64,000 nt of DNA from Myxococcus fulvus (GTDB lineage Bacteria > Myxococcota > Myxococcia > Myxococcales > Myxococcaceae), in the NCBI RefSeq assembly GCF_900111765.1, contig NZ_FOIB01000009.1, positions 372,001 through 436,000 of the forward strand. Direction: 5' to 3'. Below the pieces are notes generated by a model that did not search any database, was not told the DNA's origin, and saw only the letters and a list, made by a program, of their open reading frames with translations. Numbering within the stretch: position 1 is the stretch's first letter; each line of letters begins with the position of its first letter. The position numbers and the translations under genes are program-made. This document shows, piece after piece, positions 8,327 through 16,186 of this stretch.

Positions 8327-10294
8327 ATGTGTGGCATCGCGGGATTCACCTACCCGGCGGGAGGGGGCGCCGGGGCCGAGGCGGGCGAGCGGCTGGTCCG
8401 GATGACGGCGAGCATCCGTCACCGGGGGCCGGACGCGCAGCGGGCGCTGGTGTTGAACGGGGTGGCCCTGGGCCACACGCGGCTGTCCATCGTCGACCTG
8501 GAGGGTGGCCACCAGCCGATGCGAGACGCGGCGACGGGGCTCACCGTCGTCTTCAACGGGGAGATCTTCAACCACGTGGAGCTGCGCGAGCAGCTCGCCG
8601 GGCGGTATGCGTTCCGCACGCGCTCGGACACGGAGGTCATCCTCGCGGCGTTCCTCACGTGGGGCATCGACTGTGTGCGCCGGTTCGAGGGGCAGTGGGC
8701 CTTCGCGCTGTGGGACCCGCGGGATGCCACGCTGTGGATGTCTCGGGACAGGGTGGGCATCTGCCCGCTGTATTACGCGGAGCTGCCGGGCGGGCAGCTC
8801 GCGTTCGGTTCGGAGGCCAAGGCGCTGTTCGCCAGCGGGCTGGTGAGGCCGGCGCTGGACGCGCGGGGGCTGAAGCAGACGTTCCAGCTCTGGTCGCCGG
8901 TGACGCCGCGCACGTCGTTCGAGGGGGTGCGGCTGTTGCCGCCCGCGCACTCGGCCCGGTTCCGCGCGGGGGTGCTGGAGACGTTCAGGTATTGGGACCT
9001 GGATTTCGGCGTGGAGCCGAGCACGGCGAGTGACGCGCGCATCCAGGAGGAGCTGGGCGAGGCGCTGGAGCGCGCGGTGCGGCTGCGGCTGCGCGCGGAC
9101 GTGCCGGTGGCGGCGTACCTGTCGGGCGGGTTGGACTCGAGCCTGCTGTGCGCGCTGGCACAGGGGCAGCTGGGTGGGACGCTGCGGACGTTCTCGGTGG
9201 GCTTCGCGCACGCGCGCTTCGATGAGCGCGAGCACCAGGCCGCGGTGGCCGGGGAGCTGCGCACGGAGCACCGCGTGGTGGAGATGCGCGACGGGGACAT
9301 CGGCACGCTGGTGCCCGGCGTCATCTTCCACGCGGAGCAGGCGATGATGCGCTCGGCGCCGGCGCCGTTCCTGCGGCTGAGCGAGTGGGTGCGGCAGAAC
9401 GGCATCCGGGTGGTGCTCACGGGGGAAGGCTCGGATGAGATGTTCCTGGGCTACGACCTGTTCAAGGAGACGAAGGTCCGGCAGTTCTGGGCGAGGCACC
9501 CGGCGTCGAAGTGGCGGCCGCTGCTCTTGCGTCGGCTCTACCCCACCCTGTCGGTGAGCCAGCAGAACGTGGAGCTGCTGCGCGAGTTCTTCGGCATGGG
9601 GTTGGAGGACCCGGGCAGCCTGGGCTTCTCGCACCTGGTGCGGTGGGCGAACAGCGGGCGGATCTCTCGCTTCCTGGCGCCGGACTTCGCGGCGAGCGTG
9701 GCGGACGAGGAGCCGACGGCGTCGGTGCTCTCGACGGTGCCCGCACACGTGGCCCGCTGGAGGCCGCTGGCGCGCGCGCAGTACCTGGAGGCGAAGACGC
9801 TCCTGTCGGGATACCTGCTGTCGGCGCAGGGCGACCGGATGCTGCTGGGCAATGCGGTGGAGGGGCGCTTCCCGTTCCTCGACACGTCGGTGATGGAGCT
9901 GGCGGCGCGCATCCCCGAGCGCATGCGACTCAAGGGGCTGGACGAGAAACACGTGCTGAAGCGCTACGCGAAGGGCCGTGTTCCGGCGTCCATCCTGGAG
10001 CGCAGCAAGTTCCCGTATCGCGCGCCCATCGCCGGAGCGCTGGTGGGACCGGAGGCGCCCGCGTGGGCGAGGGAGCTGCTCGCGCCCGAGGCGGTGGCGA
10101 AGGTGGGCGTGTTCGACGCGCGAAAAGCGGAGCGGCTGGTGGCGAAGCTTCGCGCGCCCAACGCGGCGGAGAGCGAGGCGGACACCATGGCGCTGTTCGC
10201 CATCGCATCGACACAGTTGCTCGCGCACCACTTCCTCACGCCGCGCGCGCCGCCGCAGGCGGACCTCGATGCCGTGGTGCTGGAGGCGGCATGA
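8327..10294 (+). CDS. asnB: Asparagine-synthase-like glutamine amidotransferase
   Basis: A 655-residue two-domain enzyme. Residues 1-215 are a class II (Ntn) glutaminase with the nucleophile Cys2 directly after Met in MCGIAGFTYP. The C-terminal ATP-pyrophosphatase domain has the PP-loop SGGLDSS near residue 266 and the LTGEGSDEMFLGY block near 365. It releases ammonia from glutamine and uses it to amidate an adenylated carboxylate. Length and domain order match AsnB, but the context (carrier protein, ligase, acyltransferases) suggests a specialised amide-forming step rather than housekeeping asparagine synthesis. Families of this type occur beside exosortase/exopolysaccharide loci. Its stop overlaps the ATG of a 23-codon ORF. 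Substrate unproven. Confidence 0.85.
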   Translation: MCGIAGFTYPAGGGAGAEAGERLVRMTASIRHRGPDAQRALVLNGVALGHTRLSIVDLEGGHQPMRDAATGLTVVFNGEIFNHVELREQLAGRYAFRTRSDTEVILAAFLTWGIDCVRRFEGQWAFALWDPRDATLWMSRDRVGICPLYYAELPGGQLAFGSEAKALFASGLVRPALDARGLKQTFQLWSPVTPRTSFEGVRLLPPAHSARFRAGVLETFRYWDLDFGVEPSTASDARIQEELGEALERAVRLRLRADVPVAAYLSGGLDSSLLCALAQGQLGGTLRTFSVGFAHARFDEREHQAAVAGELRTEHRVVEMRDGDIGTLVPGVIFHAEQAMMRSAPAPFLRLSEWVRQNGIRVVLTGEGSDEMFLGYDLFKETKVRQFWARHPASKWRPLLLRRLYPTLSVSQQNVELLREFFGMGLEDPGSLGFSHLVRWANSGRISRFLAPDFAASVADEEPTASVLSTVPAHVARWRPLARAQYLEAKTLLSGYLLSAQGDRMLLGNAVEGRFPFLDTSVMELAARIPERMRLKGLDEKHVLKRYAKGRVPASILERSKFPYRAPIAGALVGPEAPAWARELLAPEAVAKVGVFDARKAERLVAKLRAPNAAESEADTMALFAIASTQLLAHHFLTPRAPPQADLDAVVLEAA

Positions 10295-10362
10295 GCGGCA
10301 GTGATGATCACGTGCGGAGCGCTGGTGTGTCCGCACATATCCTGCATCGGGAGGTCGCGTGA
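10291..10362 (+). CDS. Tiny overlapping ORF (23 codons), possible leader
   Basis: ATG at 10291 overlaps the stop of the amidotransferase gene (ATGA). The ORF runs 23 codons and ends in codons for Glu-Val-Ala, stop. Those last codons (GAGGTCGCGTGA) at the same time supply a GGAGGT ribosome binding site and the GTG start of the next short ORF. No homology is recognised. It may be a real micropeptide, a translational coupler, or a by-product of a duplicated ribosome binding site. Confidence 0.35.
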   Translation: MSGSDDHVRSAGVSAHILHREVA

Positions 10363-10434
10363 ACACTCGCGATGGTCTCGCACCTCGCCGCAACCGCAGA
10401 GGTCCCGCATCGGGAGGTCGCGTGAACACTCGCG
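10344..10434 (+). repeat. 28-bp direct repeat carrying a ribosome binding site and GTG
   Basis: The same 28-bp string begins at 10344 and at 10407. It starts GCATCGGGAGGTCGCGTG and continues AACACTCGCG. The spacing of 63 bp (21 codons) keeps the frame. A third, shorter copy of GGAGGTCGCGTGA lies at 10481-10493 and is the true start region of the ligase gene. This looks like a local duplication of a translation-initiation region. Confidence 0.85.
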
Positions 10435-10493
10435 CCCTCCACGCGCGCATCTTCGCCGCGTTCAAACCTGTCGTGCTTCAGGAGGTCGCGTGA
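10359..10493 (+). CDS. Small ORF (44 codons, or 23 from the internal GTG) coupled to the ligase gene
   Basis: GTG at 10359 has GGAGGT three bases upstream. The frame has a second GTG with an identical ribosome binding site at 10422 and ends at TGA 10491-10493, overlapping the ligase's GTG (GTGA). The product is basic and short (VNTRDGLAPRRNRRG at its start, PVVLQEVA at its end). No domain is recognised. The stop-start overlaps at both ends mean ribosomes could pass from the amidotransferase to the ligase through these short ORFs, which would set the expression ratio. Whether the peptide itself has a role is unknown. Confidence 0.4.
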   Translation: MNTRDGLAPRRNRRGPASGGRVNTRALHARIFAAFKPVVLQEVA

Positions 10494-12067
10494 GCGCGAC
10501 GGACTCCGCTCCCGCGTGGGTCTTGGCCCACGCGCAGCGCACCCCCTCGGCCTCGGCGGTGGACTCGCCGTGGACACGGCTCACGTACTCGCAGCTCGCG
10601 GAGCGGATGACGGCGCTCGCGGGACACCTGCGTTCCTCGGGCGTCTCGGCCGGAGACAAAGTGCTCATCGCCCTGCCCCTCGGCTCGGCGGGCGCGGTGG
10701 CCGGGCTTGCGGTGCAGTCCCTGGGCGCGTGCGCGGTGGAGCTCGACCGTGAAACGGGCGCGACGTCCGTGGACGCCATCCTCGCGCAGACGGGCGCGCG
10801 ACATGCCTTCGTCTTCGGACAGGACGCGCGCAAGTGGACCGGCAAGCCGGGCCTGACGCACGTGTATGTGATTCACGCCACGCGCCCACCGGAGCGGATG
10901 CTCCAGGCGCTCGCGCCCGCGACCTGCACGTGGGTGCAAGAGGACGGCGCGGTGGACCCCGAGGCGAAGGCATCACCGCTGGACGCCCTTCCATCCACGC
11001 CCTCCGACGCCCACGCGTCCATCGTCTACACGTCCGGCAGCACCGGCACGCCCCGAGGCGTCATCCAGACCTTCGGCAACATCGCCGCCAACACGCGCTC
11101 CATCGTCGAGTACCTGGGCCTGTCCTCACGAGACAGGGCGCACCTGGTCCTCCCGCTGCACTACTGCTACGGCAAGAGCGTCCTCCAGACACACCTGCTC
11201 GTGGGCGGCTCCGTCTTCCTGGACCCGCGCTTCATGTACCCCCACGTCGTGCTGGAGGCGATGGCCGAGGAGCGCAGCACCGGCTTCGCGGGAGTCCCAC
11301 TCACCTTCGAGCTGCTCAAGCGGCAAGCCGGCGCGGAGGCCCTCTCCAAGCTGCGCCTGCGCTACGCCACCCAGGCTGGCGGCGGCATGTCCCCGGACAC
11401 CATCCAGTGGACGCGCGAAGCCCTCTACCCCGCCGAGCTGTACATCATGTACGGACAGACCGAGGCCACGGCCCGCCTGAGCTACCTGCCCCCGACGCGG
11501 GCCGCGGAGAAGGCGGGCTCCATCGGCGTGGCGATTCCCGGCGTCGAGCTGCGCGTCGTGGGCGAGGACGGCAAGGCGCTGCCCACGGGCGAGACAGGCC
11601 ACCTGGTCGCACGCGGCGCCAACGTGACGCCCGGCTACCTGGGCGCCCCCGAGGAGACCGCGACCATCCTGCGCGATGGCTGGCTGTGGACCGGAGACAT
11701 GGCCTGGCGCGACGCGGACGGCTTCATCTTCCTGGTGGGACGCGCGAAGGAGATCCTCAAGGTCGGCGGCCACCGGGTGAGCCCGGCGGAGCTGGAGCAT
11801 CAGCTCGCGAGGCACCCCTCGGTACGCGAGGTGGCCGTCGTGGGAGTCCCGGACGCGCTGGGCGGCGAGGCGGCCTGCGCGGTGGTCGTGCTGCAGGAAG
11901 GGGCCGCGGTCGAAGAGGACACGCTGCGACGCTTCTGCAGGGAATCGCTGCCGGCGCACAAGGTGCCCCGGCACGTGGTGTTCACGGACGCGCTGCCGCG
12001 AGGGCCCAGTGGGAAGGTGCTCAAGGCGGAGCTGCGCACCCAATATTCATCCATCGGTTCGTCGTGA
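10490..12067 (+). CDS. AMP-forming acyl-CoA/acyl-carrier ligase (ANL superfamily)
   Basis: A 525-residue adenylate-forming enzyme with a GTG start behind a perfect GGAGGT site. All core motifs are intact: phosphate loop YTSGSTGTPRG at about 180-190, YGQTEAT near 323, WTGDMAWRDADGF near 400, the hinge VGRAKEILKVGGHRVSP, and the catalytic Lys in LPRGPSGKVLKAEL near the C terminus. It activates a carboxylate with ATP and passes it to CoA or to the pantetheine of a carrier protein; the carrier at 8060 is the obvious partner. Families like this are part of exosortase-linked exopolysaccharide gene sets. The longer upstream frame (from 10301) runs through the direct repeats and is not used as the start. 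Confidence 0.88.
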   Translation: MSATDSAPAWVLAHAQRTPSASAVDSPWTRLTYSQLAERMTALAGHLRSSGVSAGDKVLIALPLGSAGAVAGLAVQSLGACAVELDRETGATSVDAILAQTGARHAFVFGQDARKWTGKPGLTHVYVIHATRPPERMLQALAPATCTWVQEDGAVDPEAKASPLDALPSTPSDAHASIVYTSGSTGTPRGVIQTFGNIAANTRSIVEYLGLSSRDRAHLVLPLHYCYGKSVLQTHLLVGGSVFLDPRFMYPHVVLEAMAEERSTGFAGVPLTFELLKRQAGAEALSKLRLRYATQAGGGMSPDTIQWTREALYPAELYIMYGQTEATARLSYLPPTRAAEKAGSIGVAIPGVELRVVGEDGKALPTGETGHLVARGANVTPGYLGAPEETATILRDGWLWTGDMAWRDADGFIFLVGRAKEILKVGGHRVSPAELEHQLARHPSVREVAVVGVPDALGGEAACAVVVLQEGAAVEEDTLRRFCRESLPAHKVPRHVVFTDALPRGPSGKVLKAELRTQYSSIGSS

Positions 12068-12089
12068 AGGGTTCGAGAGGGGTCACACA

Positions 12090-13085
12090 ATGAAGTTTTC
12101 CAAGCAGGTGCTGGAGCTGGACTGGGAGGCGAAGGCGGCCGAGCTGTCCGAGGGGCTGCGCGAGACGGTGCTCAAGAAGCTGCGCAAGCGCGGCCTCGTC
12201 GTGGCCATCTCCGGCGGCATCGACTCCGCGTGTGTCGCGGCGCTGGCCGTGCGGGCCCTGGGCCCCGAGCGCGTCTTCGGCATCCTCCTGCCCGAGCGCG
12301 ACTCCAGCGGCTGGAGCTCGCAGCTGGGCCGCAAGCTCTGCGAGAAGCTGGGCATCAAATACCAGCTCCACGACATCGCCCCCATCCTCGAGGCTGCCGG
12401 CTGCTATCGCCAGCGCGACGAGGCCGTGCGCTCCGTCTTCCCGGAGTTCACCCCGGACATGAAGTGGAAGATCGTCATGCACGGCGACCGGCTCAACACG
12501 GACGCGGTGAACTTCTTCTACGTCGTGGTGCAAGTGAATGGCGAGGAGCGCCGCTTCCGGCTGCCGCCCCAGGCCTATACCCAGATTGTCGCCGCGACGA
12601 ACTTCAAGCAGCGCACGCGGAAGATGATGGATTACTTCCACGCGGACCGGCTGAACTTCGCGGTGGCGGGCACACCCAACCGTCTGGAGTATGACCAGGG
12701 TTTCTTCGTGAAGCTGGGTGACGGCGCCGCGGACGTGAAGCCCATCGCCGGCCTCTACAAAACCCAGACATATCAATTGGCCAGACACCTGGGCGTCATC
12801 GAGGAGATCACCAGCGGCGAGCCGACCACGGACACGTTCAGCCTCCCCCAGTCGCAGGAGGACTTCTATTTCTCCGTGCACTACTCGCAGCTGGACCTGC
12901 TCATGTGGGCCAAGAACCACGACGTGCCCACGGACGAAGCCGCGCAGGTGATGGGCCTGACGCCCACCCAGGTGCAGCGCGTCTACGACGACATCGACCA
13001 GAAGCGCCGCAGCACGGCCTATCTGCACTCGCCGCCGCTCTTGCTGGAGAAGGTGCCGGAGCTGGAGCCGTTCAAGCTCGGCTGA
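12090..13085 (+). CDS. NAD-synthetase-like ATP-pyrophosphatase (ammonia-dependent amidase fold)
   Basis: A 331-residue protein of the NadE/N-type ATP-pyrophosphatase superfamily. The PP-loop VAISGGIDSA is at residues 39-47, and further down NadE-like segments include FAVAGTPNRLEYDQGFFVKLGDGAADVKPIAGLYKTQ (written in the sequence between about 190 and 230). It has no glutaminase domain, so it would use free ammonia or a partner. True NadE is normally about 270 residues or a 550-680-residue fusion. This 331-residue form has an insertion around 100-170 containing PDMKWKIVMHGD. Position at the end of a cluster with an AsnB-like enzyme suggests a repurposed amidating enzyme, but plain NAD synthesis is not excluded. 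ATG 12090 has a GAGAGGGG site upstream. Confidence 0.75.
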   Translation: MKFSKQVLELDWEAKAAELSEGLRETVLKKLRKRGLVVAISGGIDSACVAALAVRALGPERVFGILLPERDSSGWSSQLGRKLCEKLGIKYQLHDIAPILEAAGCYRQRDEAVRSVFPEFTPDMKWKIVMHGDRLNTDAVNFFYVVVQVNGEERRFRLPPQAYTQIVAATNFKQRTRKMMDYFHADRLNFAVAGTPNRLEYDQGFFVKLGDGAADVKPIAGLYKTQTYQLARHLGVIEEITSGEPTTDTFSLPQSQEDFYFSVHYSQLDLLMWAKNHDVPTDEAAQVMGLTPTQVQRVYDDIDQKRRSTAYLHSPPLLLEKVPELEPFKLG

Positions 13086-13106
13086 AGCACGACGCCGTGG
13101 CAAGGA

Positions 13107-13132
13107 GACGGGAGGCGCCCTCGCCTCCCGTC
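13107..13132. terminator. Bidirectional terminator between convergent genes
   Basis: GACGGGAGGC (13107-13116) pairs perfectly with GCCTCCCGTC (13123-13132) across a 6-nt loop, between the stop of the NadE-like gene and the stop of the convergent exported protein. It is well placed to end transcription from both sides. Confidence 0.75.
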
Positions 13133-13150
13133 CCTCGCGAACAGGGGTGA

Positions 13151-14143
13151 CTACTCCTCCTCTTCGCAGACCTCCGCCTTCACCGGGATGTCCTTGCGCG
13201 CGTCGTCGCGCACGTAGAGATACCCCTCGCGGAAGTAGTCCTTTCCGCCCTGCACGCGCATCACGTTCCGCTTCGCGTCGGTGACGGTCCACTTCAGCGT
13301 CTCGCTGGCACCGCTCGGATAGGCCACCTGCAGCGTCGAGCCGCCGCGGGCCTCGGGCTTCACGGACTTCACCTGGCCCGTCAGGTCATCCTGGCCGAAG
13401 TCGATGAGGATGGACCCGGCCGCGTCCACCGTCACCGAGGGCGTGTTCGCCCCGCACCACTCCTCGATGAGGTAGCCCTTGCCCTTGCGGCGCACCTGGA
13501 GCCACTTGCCGGCCAGGGCCTTCAGCGCCCCGGAGGACGCCGCCTCGACGCCGGCCGCCTGCGTCCCGCACTCCAGCTCGCCGCCCGGCAACAGGCCCGT
13601 GACAACCTGCGTCCCCTTCACCACGCGCACAGGCACCACGTCCGGCAGCGGTGACGCGGCGTGCGCCTCCACCTTGTCCCCGCTCACCACCGTGGGCCCC
13701 TGCCGCGTCCCATCCAGCGGCTGCAGGCGCGCCTCCTTCGCCTTCACCGTGCACGTCGACAGCGCCCGGGTGAATGGCCGCGAGAAGCTGTCCTGTCCGG
13801 ACCACCCCGCACCGCAGCAGTCCGTCCCAGGCCCCTTCAGCACCAGCTTGCTGGGCTCCAGGTCCAGCGTCCATTTCCCCTGGGACTGGAAGGTCGTCAG
13901 GGCCCACGACTTCGGGGATGTCTTCTTCTGGACAGCGAAGGTGCATTCACAGGCGCCCATGCTCTGGCCCTGCGGAAAAGTCGACCCGTATTGAACGAGT
14001 GTCTGCCCATCCCCCTCGAGCACCACGAGGGTGCCGCCCTCCTTGGCATAGACACCCGTGAGCGGCTGTTGCTGCGCGGCCGCGAGGCCCGCCCACAGAC
14101 ACAATGCCGCGCCAGTCACGAGCCCGTAACGCAGTGCATTCAT
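13151..14143 (-). CDS. Exported protein of unknown function
   Basis: A 330-residue protein starting MNALRYGLVTGAALCLWAG, with a signal peptide cleaved near AAA/QQQ. The start at 14143 has an AAGGAG site and begins the signal peptide; the frame upstream is not part of the gene. The mature part has several cysteines (about residues 66, 68, 108, 109, 126 and 180) that could form disulfides, two repeated beta-rich segments, and an acidic tail EEEE. No catalytic motif or family is recognised. Likely periplasmic or outer-surface. Confidence 0.7.
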   Translation of the reverse strand: MNALRYGLVTGAALCLWAGLAAAQQQPLTGVYAKEGGTLVVLEGDGQTLVQYGSTFPQGQSMGACECTFAVQKKTSPKSWALTTFQSQGKWTLDLEPSKLVLKGPGTDCCGAGWSGQDSFSRPFTRALSTCTVKAKEARLQPLDGTRQGPTVVSGDKVEAHAASPLPDVVPVRVVKGTQVVTGLLPGGELECGTQAAGVEAASSGALKALAGKWLQVRRKGKGYLIEEWCGANTPSVTVDAAGSILIDFGQDDLTGQVKSVKPEARGGSTLQVAYPSGASETLKWTVTDAKRNVMRVQGGKDYFREGYLYVRDDARKDIPVKAEVCEEEE

Positions 14144-14311
14144 TCGCGACTCCTTGTGTGGATTCACCCAGACAGGGGCGACTCCTATCGCTCTACGAAC
14201 CCGGAAGTCAGGCCAAACCGACCTGGGTCGCCGCAACTCTTTTTCTCAGCCGCCGACAATCGGTCATCAGTCGTTTCCACACCCCTGTGTCTCCACTCGT
14301 GGAGTGACCCC

Positions 14312-15757
14312 ATGTCTCCTCGCATCGAGCGCCGCCCGCAGACGAATTCGCCCACCTCCGTCCAGGCCGAGGGCCTGCCGCAGGGCCGCGACGCGCAGCT
14401 CAACCTCCAGCAGCTCTGGCCGTACATCGAGAAGTACGCGCAGAAGTACGGCGCGGACCCGAAGGTGCTCGCGGGCATCGTCGCGCAGGAGTCGTCGTTC
14501 AAGAACCACGGTGTGCACGCGGACGGCACGGGCCACGGGCTCATCGGCCTGGACGACAACGGCCTGCTGCCTTCGTTCGAGAAGTGGTCCGGCATGCAGG
14601 TGGGCCGCGGGGCGAACGCCAAGACGATTCCGCCCGAGAAGCAGATGGAGTTCCTGGCGAAGACGATTGGTGACCTCACCAAGAAGCACGGCAGCGGCAT
14701 GGCCGCCGCGCGCGAGTGGCACCGGGGCGCGGGCAACATGAACGACGCGCGGGGCTACGACTACCAGAACAAGATCCAGAACCACATGAACCGCCTGTTC
14801 CCGGGCGGCAAGACGCCGAGCGGGACGACGGCCAACGTGCCCGACACCACGGTGGGCGGCACGGACACGTCGAAGCCGGGCAACAAGCCGGGGCTCGCGC
14901 CGGGCAAGACGGACGACTCGCGCACGCCCGTGGCGGCCTCGGACCGGGAGATCAAGAAGGGCGACACGCTGTGGGGCATCGCCTCCGAGCTCAAGGCCAA
15001 GGGCATGGAGGGCTCGCACTGGGATGTCATCAACCAGATCCGCCAGCTCAACCCGAAGATCACCGACCCCAACCTCATCCTCGCCGGTGACACGCTGAAG
15101 CTGCCGGGGATCGCGGGCAAGGACCAGAGCACCTTCACGCCGGGCACGAACAAGCCGGGCCCGGTGGACTTGAACCCCAAGCCCACGGGGCCCCAGGCCA
15201 CGGACGGCGCCGCGCCGGTGACGGGTGACGGCCGCGTGGACCCGAGCAAGGTCCCGCAGATCAGCCAGTACAACCCGGCGGGCAAGGACGGCTCGTATAC
15301 GAACGGCGCGGCCAACTGCGGCCCCACGTCCATGGCGCAGATCGCGCGTGCCTTTGGTTATGGCAAGGACATGACGGATGCCCAGCTCATCAGCCACCTG
15401 GGCAAGGCGGGCGGCACGTCGGGCAACGGCACGGACGTCAACGGCATCGCGAAGATGGCCAAGGCGATGGGCAAGGACGCCGTGACCAAGGGCCCGGGCG
15501 CCAACGTGGAGTGGATTGCCGACCAGCTCAAGCAGGGCAAGCTGGTGGTGGCCAACGGCGACTACCACGCGATGCCGCCGCACCAGAACGAGGGCCGCAC
15601 GTCCGGCCACTACGTCACGGTGGCGGGCATGGATGCCAAGGGCAACTTCATCGTGCGCGACCCGGCGGACGCGAACGTGAAGACGATTACGCCCGAGCAG
15701 ATGCGGCACTTCCTGAACTCCAACCCCAACGGCGGCTACCAGATGTCCATCGGGTGA
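14312..15757 (+). CDS. Transglycosylase-like / LysM / C39-like peptidase protein without signal peptide
   Basis: A 481-residue modular protein. Residues about 35-165 are a lysozyme/soluble-lytic-transglycosylase-like domain (catalytic Glu in GIVAQESSFKN, then GHGLIGLDDNG and a REWHRGAG repeat-like end). Residues about 205-270 are a LysM peptidoglycan-binding domain (EIKKGDTLWGIASEL ... LILAGDTLKLPG). Residues about 315-481 resemble a C39/papain-like cysteine peptidase with Cys in NGAANCGPTSMAQIA and His in SGHYVTVAGMD. The N-terminus (MSPRIERRPQTNSP) is not a signal peptide. The start at 14312 follows GGAGTGACCCC. It probably attacks peptidoglycan of prey or self, but the export route is unclear. 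Terminator-like hairpin follows. Confidence 0.8.
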   Translation: MSPRIERRPQTNSPTSVQAEGLPQGRDAQLNLQQLWPYIEKYAQKYGADPKVLAGIVAQESSFKNHGVHADGTGHGLIGLDDNGLLPSFEKWSGMQVGRGANAKTIPPEKQMEFLAKTIGDLTKKHGSGMAAAREWHRGAGNMNDARGYDYQNKIQNHMNRLFPGGKTPSGTTANVPDTTVGGTDTSKPGNKPGLAPGKTDDSRTPVAASDREIKKGDTLWGIASELKAKGMEGSHWDVINQIRQLNPKITDPNLILAGDTLKLPGIAGKDQSTFTPGTNKPGPVDLNPKPTGPQATDGAAPVTGDGRVDPSKVPQISQYNPAGKDGSYTNGAANCGPTSMAQIARAFGYGKDMTDAQLISHLGKAGGTSGNGTDVNGIAKMAKAMGKDAVTKGPGANVEWIADQLKQGKLVVANGDYHAMPPHQNEGRTSGHYVTVAGMDAKGNFIVRDPADANVKTITPEQMRHFLNSNPNGGYQMSIG

Positions 15758-15795
15758 GATGACCCGCGCCTGGATGGAGTGAAGTAGACTTCGAG

Positions 15796-15827
15796 CGGAC
15801 CGGCACTCGGGCAAGGGTGTCGGTCCG
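15796..15827 (+). terminator. Terminator-like hairpin
   Basis: CGGACCGGCAC (15796-15806) pairs with GTGTCGGTCCG (15817-15827) with one G-U pair and a 10-nt loop, 38 nt past the stop of the peptidoglycan-active protein. TCCGCGTTTCC follows. Confidence 0.55.
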
Positions 15828-15857
15828 TCCGCGTTTCCACACCCCGAGGACTCCCAG

Positions 15858-16064
15858 ATGACGCAGAGCAAGCAGACGCATACCTGCATTTCCTGCAAGA
15901 AGACCGAGGGCGGCGAGGTGGTCGGCTCCACCTATGTCTCCACGGGTGACAACGGGATGATCGTCCGCTTCTGGATGTGCGACGAGTGCGCCCTGCCGCT
16001 GGGCCCGGGCCAGGGCCCCATCGACATGGATGACCCGGCGAAGGCCGAGCAGCCCCGGAGCTGA
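15858..16064 (+). CDS. Small zinc-ribbon-like protein, unknown function
   Basis: A 68-residue protein with two CxxC knuckles, CISC (10-13) and CDEC (41-44), in the spacing expected of a zinc ribbon. The tail is acidic and disordered. No signal peptide. No DNA- or RNA-binding motif can be named. It is between two unrelated genes with its own upstream region, and its function is unknown. Confidence 0.65.
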   Translation: MTQSKQTHTCISCKKTEGGEVVGSTYVSTGDNGMIVRFWMCDECALPLGPGQGPIDMDDPAKAEQPRS

Positions 16065-16112
16065 GCCGAGGACCCTCGGGCGAGGAGCCGCGCGAGGGCC
16101 TGTCGCTCGGGG

Positions 16113-16150
16113 GGGCACGACGGGGTGGAGCGAGGTGGGCACGACGGGGT
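16113..16150 (+). repeat. 14-bp direct repeat upstream of 16187 gene
   Basis: GGGCACGACGGGGT occurs at 16113-16126 and again at 16137-16150, 24 bp apart start to start. It lies 37 bp or more upstream of the next gene's ATG, where a regulator could bind two successive helical faces. It may also be chance duplication in G-rich DNA. Confidence 0.6.
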
Positions 16151-16186
16151 ATGGAATACGTCGTTGCCGTCCCCGTCGGAGAAGCC

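Noticed and set aside
10344..10434. Insertion-sequence footprint or attachment site at the 28-bp repeat
   Set aside because: No inverted ends or transposase; the repeat consists of a ribosome binding site and start codon and keeps the reading frame, so a local duplication explains it.
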